64,000 bases of DNA, from the NCBI GenBank assembly GCA_034096865.1, contig JAWQFJ010005979.1:1-64000 (forward strand). Direction: 5' to 3'. The notes beneath the pieces were generated by a model. It was not told the DNA's origin and did no database searches. It saw only the letters and a list, made by a program, of their open reading frames with translations. The first letter of the stretch is position 1. Each line of letters begins with the position of its first letter. The translations under genes and the position numbers were made by a program. Shown one piece after another: positions 20,051-31,015 of this stretch. Origin of the DNA: Theodoxus fluviatilis (Eukaryota > Mollusca > Gastropoda > Cycloneritida > Neritidae).

Positions 20051-23000
20051 CACCCCACTGTGGCCTACTACAAGAGAGAGGGGAAGGTGGTGCGCCACAG
20101 CACCCCACTGTGGCCTACTACAAGAGAGAGGGGAAGGTGGTGCGCCACAGCACCCCACTGTGGCCTACTACAAGAGAGAGGGGAAGGTGGTGCGCCACAG
20201 CACCCCACTGTGGCCTACTACAAGAGAGAGGGGAAGGTGGTGCGCCACAGCACCCCACTGTGGCCTACTACAAGAGAGAGGGGAAGGTGGTGCGCCACAG
20301 CACCCCACTGTGGCCTACTACAAGAGAGAGGGGAAGGTGGTGCGCCACAGCACCCCACTGTGGCCTACTACAAGAGAGAGGGGAAGGTGGTGCGCCACAG
20401 CACCCCAATGTGGCCTACTACAAGAGAGAGGGGAAGGTGGTGTGCCACAGCACCCCACTGTGGCCTACTACAAGAGAGAGGGGAAGGTGGTGCGCCACAG
20501 CACCCCACTGTGGCCTACTACAAGAGTGAGGGGAAGGTGGTGCGCCACAGCACCCCACTGTGGCCTACTACAAGAGTGAGGGGAAGGTGGTGCGCCACAG
20601 CACCCCACTGTGGCGTACTACAAGAGTGAGGGGAAGGTGGTGCGCCACAGCACCCCACTGTGGCCTACTACAAGAGTGAGGGGAAGGTGGTGCACCACAT
20701 ACTACAAGAGAGAGGGGAAGGTGGTGCGCCACATACTACAAGAGTGAGGGGAAGGTGGTGCGCCACAGCCACCCCACTGTGGCCTACTACAAGAGTGAGG
20801 GGAAGGTGGTGCGCCACAGCACCCCACTGTGGCCTACTACAAGAGTGAGGGGAAGGTGGTGCGCCACATACTACAAGAGAGAGGGGAAGGTGGTGCGCCA
20901 CATACTACAAGAGTGAGGGGAAGGTGGTGCGCCACAGCACCCCACTGTGGCCTACTACAAGAGTGAGGGGAAGGTGGTGCGCCACAGCACCCCACTGTGG
21001 CCTACTACAAGAGAGAGGGGAAGGTGGTGCGCCACATACTACAAGAGAGAGGGGAAGGTGGTGCGCCACATACTACAAGAGAGAGGGGAAGGTGGTGCGC
21101 CACAGCACCCCACTGTGGCCTACTACAAGAGTGAGGGGAAGGTGGTGCACCACAGCACCCCACTGTGGCCTACTACAAGAGTGAGGGGAAGGTGGTGCGC
21201 CACAGCACCCCACTGTGGCCTACTACGAGAGTGAGGGGAAGGTGGTGCGCCACATACTACAAGAGAGAGGGGAAGGTGGTGCGCCACATACTACAAGAGA
21301 GAGGGGAAGGTGGTGCGCCACATACTACAAGAGAGAGGGGAAGGTGGTGCGCCACATACCACAAGAGAGAGGGGAAGGTGGTGCGCCACATACTACAAGA
21401 GAGAGGGGAAGGTGGTGCGCCACATACTACAAGAGAGAGGGGAAGGTGGTGCGCCACAAGAGAGAGGGGAAGGTGGTGCGCCACATACTACAAGAGAGAG
21501 GGGAAGGTGGTGCGCCACATACTACAAGAGAGAGGGGAAGGTGGTGCGCCACAAGAGAGAGGGGAAGGTGGTGCGCCACAAGAGAGAGGGGAAGGTGGTG
21601 CGCCACAAGAGAGAGGGGAAGGTGGTGCGCCACAAGAGAGAGGGGAAGGTGGTGCGCCACATACTACAAGAGAGAGGGGAAGGTGGTGCGCCACATACTA
21701 CAAGAGAGAGGGGAAGGTGGTGCGCCACAAGAGAGAGGGGAAGGTGGTGCGCCACAAGAGAGAGGGGAAGGTGGTGCGCCACAAGAGAGAGGGGAAGGTG
21801 GTGCGCCACATACTACAAGAGAGAGGGGAAGGTGGTGCGCCACATACTACAAGAGAGAGGGGAAGGTGGTGCGCCACATACTACAAGAGAGAGGGGAAGG
21901 TGGTGCGCCACAAGAGAGAGGGGAAGGTGGTGCGCCACAAGAGAGAGGGGAAGGTGGTGCGCCACAAGAGAGAGGGGAAGGTGGTGCGCCACAAGAGAGA
22001 GGGGAAGGTGGTGCGCCACATACTACAAGAGAGAGGGGAAGGTGGTGCGCCACAGCACCCCACTGTGGCCTACTACAAGAGTGAGGGGAAGGTGGTGCGC
22101 CACAAGAGAGAGGGGAAGGTGGTGCGCCACATACTACAAGAGAGAGGGGAAGGTGGTGCGCCACATACTACAAGAGAGAGGGGAAGGTGGTGCGCCACAG
22201 CACCCCACTGTGGCCTACTACAAGAGTGAGGGGAAGGTGGTGCGCCACATACTACAAGAGAGAGGGGAAGGTGGTGCGCCACATACTACAAGAGAGAGGG
22301 GAAGGTGGTGCGCCACATACTACAAGAGAGAGGGGAAGGTGGTGCGCCACAGCACCCCACTGTGGCCTACTACAAGAGAGAGGGGAAGGTGGTGCGCCAC
22401 AGCACCCCACTGTGGCCTACTACAAGAGAGAGGGGAAGGTGGTGCGCCACAGCACCCCACTGTGGCCTACTACAAGAGAGAGGGGAAGGTGGTGCGCCAC
22501 AGCACCCCACTGTGGCCTACTACAAGAGTGAGGGGAAGGTGGTGCGCCACAGCACCCCACTGTGGCCTACTACAAGAGAGAGGGGAAGGTGGTGCGCCAC
22601 AGCACCCCACTGTGGCCTACTACAAGAGAGAGGGGAAGGTGGCGCGCCACATACTACAAGAGAGAGGGGAAGGTGGTGCGCCACATACTACAAGAGAGAG
22701 GGGAAGGTGGTGCGCCACATACCACAAGAGAGAGGGGAAGGTGGTGCGCCACATACCACAAGAGTGAGGGGAAGGTGGTGCGCCACATACTACAAGAGAG
22801 AGGGGAAGGTGGTGCGCCACAGCACCCCACTGTGGCCTACTACAAGAGTGAGGGGAAGGTGGTGCTCCACATACTACAAGAGAGAGGGGAAGGTGGTGCG
22901 CCACATACTACAAGAGAGAGGGGAAGGTGGTGCGCCACATACTACAAGAGAGAGGGGAAGGTGGTGCGCCACAGCACCCCACTGTGGCCTACTACAAGAG

Positions 23001-23324
23001 AGAGGGGAAGGTGGTGCGCCACAGCACCCCACTGTGGCCTACTACAAGAGAGAGGGGAAGGTGGTGCGCCACAGCACCCCACTGTGGCCTACTACAAGAG
23101 AGAGGGGAAGGTGGTGCGCCACAGCACCCCACTGTGGCCTACTACAAGAGAGAGGGGAAGGTGGTGCGCCACAGCACCCCACTGTGGCCTACTACAAGAG
23201 AGAGGGGAAGGTGGTGCGCCACAGCACCCCACTGTGGCCTACTACAAGAGAGAGGGGAAGGTGGTGCGCCACAGCATCCCACTGTGGCCTACTACAAGAG
23301 AGAGGGGAAGGTGGCGCGCCACAG
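20051..23324 (+). repeat. 3.27-kb minisatellite of 50/34/27-bp units born inside a transposase exon
   Basis: The basic unit is 50 bp, from caccccactgtggcctacta through the gtggtgcgccacag end, and encodes HPTVAYYKREGKVVRHS in the transposase frame. Thirteen 50-bp units open the array. Then come 34-bp units (lacking 16 bp) and 27-bp units (lacking 7 more), often in blocks of three or four, returning to pure 50-bp units at the end. A gagagagg/gagtgagg variant distinguishes subsets. The unit contains no stop in any frame on either strand, so long spurious reading frames (up to 485 codons) appear. The flanking exon sequence on both sides is single-copy and joins the unit seamlessly, so the exon is the source. 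Confidence 0.96.
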
Positions 23325-23559
23325 CTTTGTTTTCATTTCAAATGATCTGGAACATGATGTGCATGCAGTGCACCACTATCAAATGACCGTAACCAACACC
23401 CTCCTCAGCGAAGGCTTCAGCTTTCACCGCATCATTCATTTCAGCGATGGGTGTGCTTCGCAGTATAAAGATAAAACCAGCATCGTTGATTTGTCGCATG
23501 CAGAGGAGGATACTGGCATCCTGACAGAGCTACACTACTTAGGAAGCCGCCACGGAAAA

Positions 23560-23671
23560 GGGGCGTGTGATACGGAGATTGGTGTCGTGAAGAAAAATGC
23601 CACGCTAGCTATCAAGGGGCGTGTGATACGGAGATTGGTGTCGTGAAGAAAAATGCCACGCTAGCTATCAA
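23560..23671 (+). repeat. 56-bp tandem duplication at the catalytic-domain end
   Basis: Two identical copies (23560-23615 and 23616-23671) starting ggggcgtgtgatacggaga. Because 56 is not a multiple of three, the first copy's frame ends at a stop (23644-23646), while the second continues in the frame reading AAVISDARSLYLWALRSLAR. Confidence 0.95.
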
Positions 23672-24594
23672 GCGGCGGGCCGCCGTTATCTCGGATGCTC
23701 GCAGCTTGTACCTGTGGGCGCTAAGGTCGCTAGCCCGAGACACCGTTGACGGCAAAAGATCTGTCTTCTTCGTCGCTCAGGGGTAGGTCAACAGAGACCG
23801 CGAAGAAAGATCAGGAAAGGACACCAAGACCCTTCCAGGCACAAGATCCCTTCATGCCCTCCGCAGCCAGGCTCCCTATGTTATGACATGGAGACGGAGA
23901 AGCTTCTTCTGCCCTCCCTGCAGGAACCCGGAAGGCATCTACGAGAACCTGTCAACATGCGGTCCATGGGTGGTCTTCGATATGCAAAAAAGAGGTGAGT
24001 GATTCATGCTAAACCATATCTCTACAAAGAAACAAGTAAATCAAAACAAAAAAGAAGAAAATCCAGTTCCTCTATGTAATATTTCAGGGGTTTGGCTCCC
24101 TTCTTTAGACAGAACAAACAAACCAACTCTCTGGTTTCTAAATCTTATGTTTTGTTTCTGTGCTTGTTTGTTAAACAGCTCGTCAAACAGCCATCGCCTT
24201 GGCCCGAAATCTTGCTGCCGCCCAGCCTGCTGAAGATGAAGTGCATCCTGCCGCCCAATAGGATAAACCTGCTGTCGCCACAATCGAACTACCTGCTGCC
24301 GCCACATTAGATCATCCACCTGCTGCCACCACATCAGTGCCTAAAGTTGGGGAGTTTGTCAGGGTGACTTATAAACTAAAGAACAAAAAGTTTGTTGATG
24401 TGGCCATTGTGATCCCCGCAAGTGATCTTAATCAGGGAGAATTCATGGTTCGGTTCATGTGAAAATGTGTCAATTACTTTGTGTTTCCACAAATTGATGA
24501 CTTGTCTGTCATTACACAAGCAGAGGCCACTGTAGAGATCCTGCAGCCACCAACAATTGACAATAGACAGCGCCATTTTTTCCAAGAACAGTGA

Positions 24595-25509
24595 GCGATT
24601 GGTTACTTGTGTGTGTGTGACATTGAACAGGATGTGTTTTGCTGACTTGATCACTTCTTTTCTTATGTGTTTTTGAGAAAGAAATTGTCAATTTACTTAC
24701 ATTATGTACATTGTCTTTTTTGTACTCACTTGAATATTTTTTATGGACGTTCTAGCTTATGACAGTTAAACGCTTTATTTTGCATTAAGGGGGTAGGGGT
24801 ACGATCTTTCATCTTAGTGCATTGAACCTGCAAATTTATAGATAATATTATTGACCATCTATTATCACTGTATTAGCCTTTGAAAATAATGTTTTAGAAT
24901 GTACATATCTAAACTTGTTTCTGTGTGAGTGCACATTTTTCCTCTTCCTTGGTATTATGGTGTCCCGCGTAATTCTGTAACGCTTAGTCATACATTTTAT
25001 TTATTTTTTTAAACGAGTTATTACAAGTTAATTCTGTTTGAGCCACAACAACAAGTAGTGATGGTAACATTAAAAAACAATTTAGTATAATTGTACTTTC
25101 CCTTGCTATTGTATTCAAAGTTTTGTTCTGTCGTTATGGATGCTACGGTGTCCCATTACATTTACGCAAATGTGACATTCACACATGAAGTTAGAAGTGC
25201 AAGATCTGTTAGTCATGACTTGATGCAGTGTAATCTAGTACATAATGAAGGAAAATTATGAAAACACATACTTTTTTTATGAGATACAATTCATGGTGTC
25301 CCAGTGTTGCATGGGTAACGCCTGCATGCCCCCTGTAGCAAACATGCCGATTGCGGCACAACTACTAAAGATATTCATTTTTTTGTTTCAAAATGTGTTT
25401 CTACTTTGGTTTAGCTATCTATAAACTTGCTAAATATTGTTGTGATTTAAATTTTTAATTTTAGCTCTATTTCCCCCTTTTGTTCCCAGTATTGTAGACA
25501 CACTCACAT
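24595..25509. other. 3' flank of copy A with spaced ggtgtccc motifs
   Basis: AT-rich, with no coding exon seen. Three similar phrases are spaced through it: atggtgtcccgcgtaattct (about 24957), cggtgtcccattacattta (about 25147) and atggtgtcccagtgttgca (about 25292), each followed within a few bases by taacgc or tacgc. These could be subterminal transposase-binding repeats of the copy A element, which is an inference. Confidence 0.4.
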
Positions 25510-25575
25510 GGAATAAAACATTGGTACGTGTGTAACAAATGACACAGGATGCACTTTTGCCACCCTTTGAGACGG
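25510..25575 (+). repeat. Dispersed ~70-bp repeat, copy 2
   Basis: Same sequence as 3768-3840, beginning atggaataaaaca and running through gtgtgtaacaaatgaca to ttttgccaccc. It lies at the far end of the copy A flank and just before the promoter of the Myb/SANT-like gene. Confidence 0.75.
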
Positions 25576-25599
25576 AGTCATATAGAGCGAGTTTTAGCG

Positions 25600-25722
25600 T
25601 CAACTGAAGTGACTAGAGTCGAACCGGAGGTCGCAAAACCTCGGTACGGTACGACCGGAGTGACGTCACCGGTTAACCAACGTTCAACCTTGGCCCCTGC
25701 GTACGTTCTCTCCAGTTCCAAG
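25600..25722 (+). promoter_or_regulatory. Likely promoter and 5' UTR of the Myb/SANT-like gene
   Basis: GC- and CpG-richer than its surroundings. It contains a perfect palindromic cAMP-response-type box (tgacgtca, 25661-25668). The start codon sits in tccaagatggctgcc, similar to the YY1-type aagatggc seen at animal transcription or translation starts. No TATA box is evident. This is inference from sequence only. Confidence 0.45.
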
Positions 25723-28700
25723 ATGGCTGCCATGGCGAGGTGAGAAACTTCTGCAAATGTTTTTTCACAAAGTTACGGATTGTGAGAACACATTTGTTGT
25801 AAATCACTTAGCCTTTCAAAAATTAAGGATACTGGGTTGGATACTGTCTTGGTTTTAATGCATTTTATTTTAGCAGTGATGTTTATTTTGGGAAGAAATG
25901 AGGTCAACAGGAGTTTGGGTGCGATTTCTGACTGTCAGCAGGGATAAAAACCACGCTCCCCCAACCCCCCCTCCCCTCTCGGCCTAAATGCATCCCAGCA
26001 CAGCTTGCTTCTAATTTATTTTCATGGGTGAAAGTTGGGATACTGAAATACTGAATCAATAAAAAGTCTGATCTTTATACCCAGTCCGATTCATTACATT
26101 TAGTAATGAGTGTGCAGATAATACATGTATCCCAAAGTTTGGGTGTCTTACACTGTCACACGGCGAATTTGAGGAGGTGGTGAAGAAGGGCCTTTAACCG
26201 AAGGGCCTTTAACCGACTGGCGATAAGGTACGATGAAAAGGGAAAACGATTTTGGCCGCAATAGTAAAGAGAACATCGCGAGAAGCAAGGGTCGAGCTGA
26301 ATTGTGCTCACAACGAGCACGGACATGTGACGTTTTCATGAACTAAGACGTATTGGTTCGTGCAAGTTGCTCGCATGAGGCTCAAGTGAAGGTTTGATAA
26401 GGGGAGGAGGAAGGAAAATCGAGGCAGACAGAGGTAGAGAGCCGGAGGGTTAGGAGAGTCTCGACCTATGATAGTGGTTACCTGCTGTCGTGCGAGATGA
26501 GAGACCGGGGGAGAGAGCGCCCAAGAGAGGAGATGGAGAGTGGATAGGGAGGCGACCGGTGGAAGAGTGTTGGGTTGGTTTCGAGAAGGAGAGCCTGATC
26601 TCAGAGGAGATTTCTCATGTTGGAGAACTCGAACAACGGGAGTGTGTGACCTGGGGTCGTGTCGAGGGAGTGAGAGGGTACGTGCGTACGAATTGACGTT
26701 GGGCCTGATTTGTTTGGCTAACGGGTTTTTGTGTCACTGGGGAATTGTACTAGGGATTCAATTCTGTTTATGTTTGTATCGCCAGTTCGAGGGCATTTTA
26801 TTAGGATGATACATGCTGTGAGGGTTCCATGATGGTTGTGGGACGTATTGCCATTGTGTAATTGTATGTTATATGCTGTGAGGGATTGATGATTGTTGTT
26901 GGAGGGATTGCCATTTTGTAGTTGTATGGTATATGGTGTGAGGGATTGACGATGGGTGTTGGAAGTATTGCCATGGTGAAATTGGATGATACATGCTGTG
27001 AGGGATTGATGATGGTTGCTGGACGTATTGCCATTGTGTAATGGTATGTTATATGGCGTGTGGACTTGATGATGGTTGCTGGAGGGTTGTGAGCTGGAGT
27101 CAATTTAGGGTTGTGGGTCGGGTGTGAAACGGGTGCGTTTGTACAACCTCCTCCCGCGTTGGAGTCGGTTCTTGGTTGCGAGTGTCATTTTGTAGCACAG
27201 TTCATTAAATTATTGTTCTGTCCTGGGAAGAGATCATTGTGGGTGTGGGGGACCGAGTGAGTGCTCCTCGGTTTGGTTTTTTTTAAAGTGGTATTTGTGT
27301 GTACGAGGTGAACCCTGAGTTATGGGTGGTGTTAGTTGTGTTGAGGGGTGGTTGAGGAGAGGTAGTTGAAATTGTCCCAGATTGTTACTGCTGTGGTTTC
27401 AGGCGAATGGGGACCTGCGGTGGTGAGGCAGGGGAAGTTGATGGATGTGATTGCAGATTACGGAGGTGGTAGATTGCTGTAGTGTGAGTTTTGGTGGTTA
27501 GTGGTTTGTTTTGTTTTGTTTCATTATATGTTGCATATTCTGATTGGTGTGTTCGTTATTGGTTGGTTGAGTAGCTATGCTTAGGGTTGTTGTATGTTTT
27601 TGTAAAATAAATGTATTTGTTAATTTATTTGCATGTTGTGTATTGTATCTTTTGATTGGATGGTTATGTCTCTCTCGGAAAAGTCCGAGTAGAAAGGGAC
27701 TCGTGACATACACAAGTAACAATGCACTACCACATGTAAACATGTGTATAGATTTGTACATTCTTCTGTGTAGACAAAGTGTAAATGTCTCACCCATTTT
27801 CAGGACCACATTTTCATTCAAATTTCAGCCCCAAAACTCAAAAGATTGCACAGATTTGTTCCATTAAAAAAAAAATCCAGGGCGGGGGTGGGGGTGGGGG
27901 TTATGCCCTCGAATCCCCCTAGAAAGCTATAGCGCCTCTGGTGCTTCGCGGTCGTGGCTTGGCCACTCCACTCACTCTACACTCAAACACTTTCAGCACT
28001 TGAACAATTTCCAGCTTTCACCCATATATTAGTTTCTAGCCTAAATATTAAACAAGATGGGCAAAGCCCATACAACTCACATGCTTGACCTTGATTTTTA
28101 TATGACCTTGACCTTCAGGTGACCTTCAAGGTCAAGGTCAAACAACTAAACCTACCAATGACATCCATCATACACTAAGAAATGCTTTACACTTTTTTCC
28201 TACCAAAATACATGTGACCTTGACCCAAGGTCAAGATCATCCAAGGTCATGCAACACAAAGCTGTTAATTCAAGACATAGGAAGCACAATGGTGCTTATT
28301 GGCACTTTCTACCATGAGATATGGTCAATTTTAGTGGTTCACTACCCCATTTTGGTCACATTTCATAAGGGTCAAAGTGACCTTAACCTTGATATGTGAA
28401 CAAATGTGTCTCATGATGAAAGTATAACATGTGCCCCACATAATTATTAAGTTTGAAACAGTTATCTTCCATAGTTCAGGGTCAAGGTCACTTCAAAATA
28501 TGTATACAATCCAACTTTGAAGAGCTCCTGTGACCTTGACCTTGAAGCAAGGTCAACCACACTGGTATCAAAAGATAGGGCTTACTTTGTCAGGTATCCA
28601 ATCTCAAATACTTCAGAGAAAAGTGAGAAAAATGTGAAAAATGACAGTTTTTTAGACAACATTTATGGCCCCTGCGACCTTGACCTTGAAGCAAGGACAA

Positions 28701-31015
28701 GTCACTATGTATGTTTTTTGAGGCCTTGTCATCATACACCATCATGCCACATTTGGTATTGATAGACTTAATAGTCTCTGAGAAAAATCCAACGTTTAAG
28801 TTTTCGGACGCCCGGACGGACGAGTACATAGACTCACTTTTGCTTCGCATGTGAGTCAAAAAGTATGCGAGCATATGCAGCAGAATCATCAGTCAGTTGA
28901 TGGCGGCTGCACTAAGGAAGATGAAGACGATAGGCAGACATTTAAAAAATCATGACTTAGGATCTGTGTAGAACTGAAGCAAAAAGAATTAAAGAGGGCC
29001 TTTCATTCGGTGTTCACATTTGGAATTTGTAAAACAGTGCATGACAAACTCTTTTTTTTTCTTTCAGTACGTCGCAAGACAATGTGTCACAAGTAATAAA
29101 TATTGAGATGGATGGAAGGGTTTACAACATTGTAGTTGAATCATCAATTCGGGACCTTCTCCTCAATGACGAAACAGGTATGTAGGTTTGACACCATTTT
29201 CTTTTTTATCATATTGAAACCTTTTTTCTTTCTGCTAAATAGTCTCCAGTAATGGGCCTTTTAAGGGCAATTGATCTGAAGGGATAAATAAAATATTGGC
29301 AGTGTCACTGTCAGCGTGCCACAATTTTTCTTATCTTCATTTTTCTCCATGTGCCACAGATCGAACATCCTGCATGCTTGTCTGAGTTTTCACATTTGGG
29401 CAGTTGTGCGTCTCGGTCAACAATGTGCACCTCTGCATGCAACTTATCAAACGTAGGATGCACCTTATTGTGGGCTGGAAAACGTCACACTGAGAACACA
29501 ATCATTGAATTTGGAATGTCTTGCCATCTTGTTCCATATGTATGACAGTTTCTTTTTTGAAATCTCCTGAAGTTGTTGTAAAGCAACAACTTTATGTTTT
29601 TGTTTGTGTGCTGTACTTGTAGACCTCAACCTGAAAGAGTCTATCATCAGGGCTCTCATTGGCCAGCAGAACCCGTCACCGCCACCACAGCTGCATGATG
29701 AAGAAACAGGTACCCACATTTCCATTTTTGTCCTAATTGATGGAGTCAAAATATGTGTAGAACACAGATTGGTTGATAGTAGATTTCTACTGTGCACTGT
29801 ATCCAGTTTAGAACTATTGATTGCTCTGGGCGCTTAACCAATAATCTGTCCAAATCTTATTGTAGTGCCCGTCTCACACTCGTGAGACCAGCAAACTGTT
29901 GCATTGTGCATGTGGTCAGTGCTTGGATCAGTAAACTTGTATTGTCTAGCCTATTTTCTGGCACACACTCGATATTTTGGATATTTTTTGTGTAGGCAAC
30001 TTTTTATACAAGTGCAAGAACAAAAAGTGTGTTGTAACAAACGGCCTAATGCCATGCAAAATTTGGAGGAGGTATCTCTTCGTTTAAGATTTCCCTTCGT
30101 TAGGATCATGTAAAATTGTATTCCTTTCGTAACAGAGGCGAAGAAGGACAAAACAGCGGTATAGTCTATTGCCTTTCACATAGTCACTATGAAGGAAAAA
30201 TCGTCTGAAATTAAAAATTCATTGCCAAACCTTGTGTGGCAGTTAGGCCAGGTCTTGAAGTGAATATCTTGTTCTTACACTTGTATTAAAAGTTCTTCAC
30301 ACACACAAACACTTATTGTTAATAAAGAAATCGAGTGTGTGGCAGGAACTCGTCCTGACATTATCATTCCTGGTGAACTGAAATTTTAGTCCGTTTGGAC
30401 AAAAACTGTGGTTCCATTGGCAAATAAAGTCTGAACCGGGCCTGTCAGAACCGCGAAGCAGGACACTTGTAAATTCCCTCAGGATTTTTGTTCTTGTGGG
30501 AAACATTGTGAATTTCACTTTTTGTTACAGTCCAGGCATCCTCTAATCAGTCCTCTGAAGACCAGGCACCCTCCTCTTCTCAGTCTACTGGGCCTCACGT
30601 GTGGAAGGACAAGGAAGTGGAGCTCCTCCTGACCTTAAGGCATGAAAGGCAGGACAGGTTTCTGGACAATAAAAACCACACCGTATTGTGGGTGGACATT
30701 GCCAAGCAGCTGAGAGCTGCTGGCTGCATTGTTACAACGATACAAGCGATGGATAAATATGCAAACATTAAAAAGAAGTGGAAGGAAGTGCAGGATGCAG
30801 AGGGCAAGACGGGGGCAGGGAGGGTATCATTCAAGTATAAATTTGAACTTGACCAGGTTTACGGGTCGAAGGCCAGCACACGGCCAACGGTGGTGGTTGA
30901 CTGCCGAAAACCACCAGGGAGTGTGGGTTACTCTGGCATTACAGTTACCACCAGGGAGTGTGGGTTACTCAGGCATTACAGTTACCACCAGGGAGTGTGG
31001 GTTACTCTGGCATGA
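25723..31015 (+). CDS. Myb/SANT-like (trihelix-type) DNA-binding protein, four exons
   Basis: Exons: 25723-25739, 29068-29177, 29623-29709 and 30531-31015. Every junction has gt/ag signals (gtgaga, gtatgt, gtaccc donors; ctttcag, acttgtag, tgttacag acceptors). Phases agree throughout and the joined length is 699 bases, 232 codons plus stop. Residues 1-80 are acidic and Ser/Gln-rich. Exons 2 and 3 both end in a Asp-Glu(-Glu)-Thr segment. Exon 4 carries VWKDKEVELLLTLRHERQDR, then LWVDIAKQLRAAGC and MDKYANIKKKWKEV, the three-helix pattern of Myb_DNA-bind_4. KYKFELDQVYGSK follows, as in related proteins. The final ~40 residues come from a 37-bp minisatellite that causes the stop, so the natural C terminus is probably lost. 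It could be a host transcription factor or a transposon accessory gene. Confidence 0.68.
26154..27708. mobile_element. Solo LTR (1555 bp) with 5-bp target duplication TACAC
   Basis: Begins TGTCACACGG and ends CTCGTGACA, giving the 6-bp terminal inverted repeat TGTCAC/GTGACA. It is flanked on both sides by tacac (26149-26153 and 27709-27713), the 5-bp duplication expected of many LTR elements. The interior is G/T-rich without coding potential. It contains about 4.5 copies of a ~62-bp repeat (26806-27085). It lies in intron 1 of the Myb/SANT-like gene and was presumably left by LTR-LTR recombination. Orientation is not established. Confidence 0.85.
26806..27085. repeat. ~62-bp imperfect tandem repeat within the solo LTR
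   Basis: Between four and five copies of a unit with gatgatacatgctgtgaggg, a gatgatggttg segment and attgccattgtgtaatt. Copies have diverged by roughly 10-20%. Confidence 0.88.
27850..28051. other. Poly-A and G-rich stretch, possible repeat fragment
   Basis: A short poly-A run, then gcgggggtgggggtggggg, then atgccctcgaatcccccta and agcgcctctggtgcttcgcg. This looks like a fragment of a dispersed repeat, but no other copy is in the window. Confidence 0.25.
28052..28862 (+). mobile_element. tgacctt-rich non-autonomous element, full copy 2
   Basis: Same termini as copy 1 (aacaagatgggcaaagccca at the left, gcatgtgagtcaaaaag at the right), with about 95% identity by eye over most of its length and small internal deletions (about 54 bp shorter). 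It lies in intron 1 of the Myb/SANT-like gene, so its tcaaggtca motifs sit inside a potential transcription unit. Confidence 0.88.

Larger units (their letters stand above)
19633..24594 (+). pseudogene. DDE-type transposase-like gene, copy A, interrupted by a minisatellite
   Basis: It shares an uncommon protein pattern with copies B (37306) and C (43962). It begins mid-protein with KCVDRKCGSCGVTALSAHF, then WSNVTKEY, FKDLVTELEDEMKTFSLHIF and WQHHQFSHIK, then VSDFGQNYT (first Asp). A one-base shift at about 19994 precedes QDEIQGAHWCRSEATIHPTV. The 50-bp array (20051-23324) follows. Then SFVFISNDLEHDVHAVHHYQ, IIHFSDGCASQYKDKT (second Asp) and GSRHGKGACDTEIGVVKK. A 56-bp duplication at 23560-23671 shifts the frame. 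The exon ends at a gtgagt donor (23994). The next exon (24179-24594) joins in phase and carries TAG at 24259 and TGA at 24460. It ends with EILQPPTIDNRQRHFFQEQ. The family is known to me only as uncharacterised animal proteins. The element is clearly inactive. Confidence 0.72.

Noticed and set aside
20051..23324. Long plus- and minus-strand open frames (up to 485 codons) across the 50-bp array
   Set aside because: They exist because the repeat unit has no stop in any frame. Different frames are equally open and the translations are pure tandem repeats.
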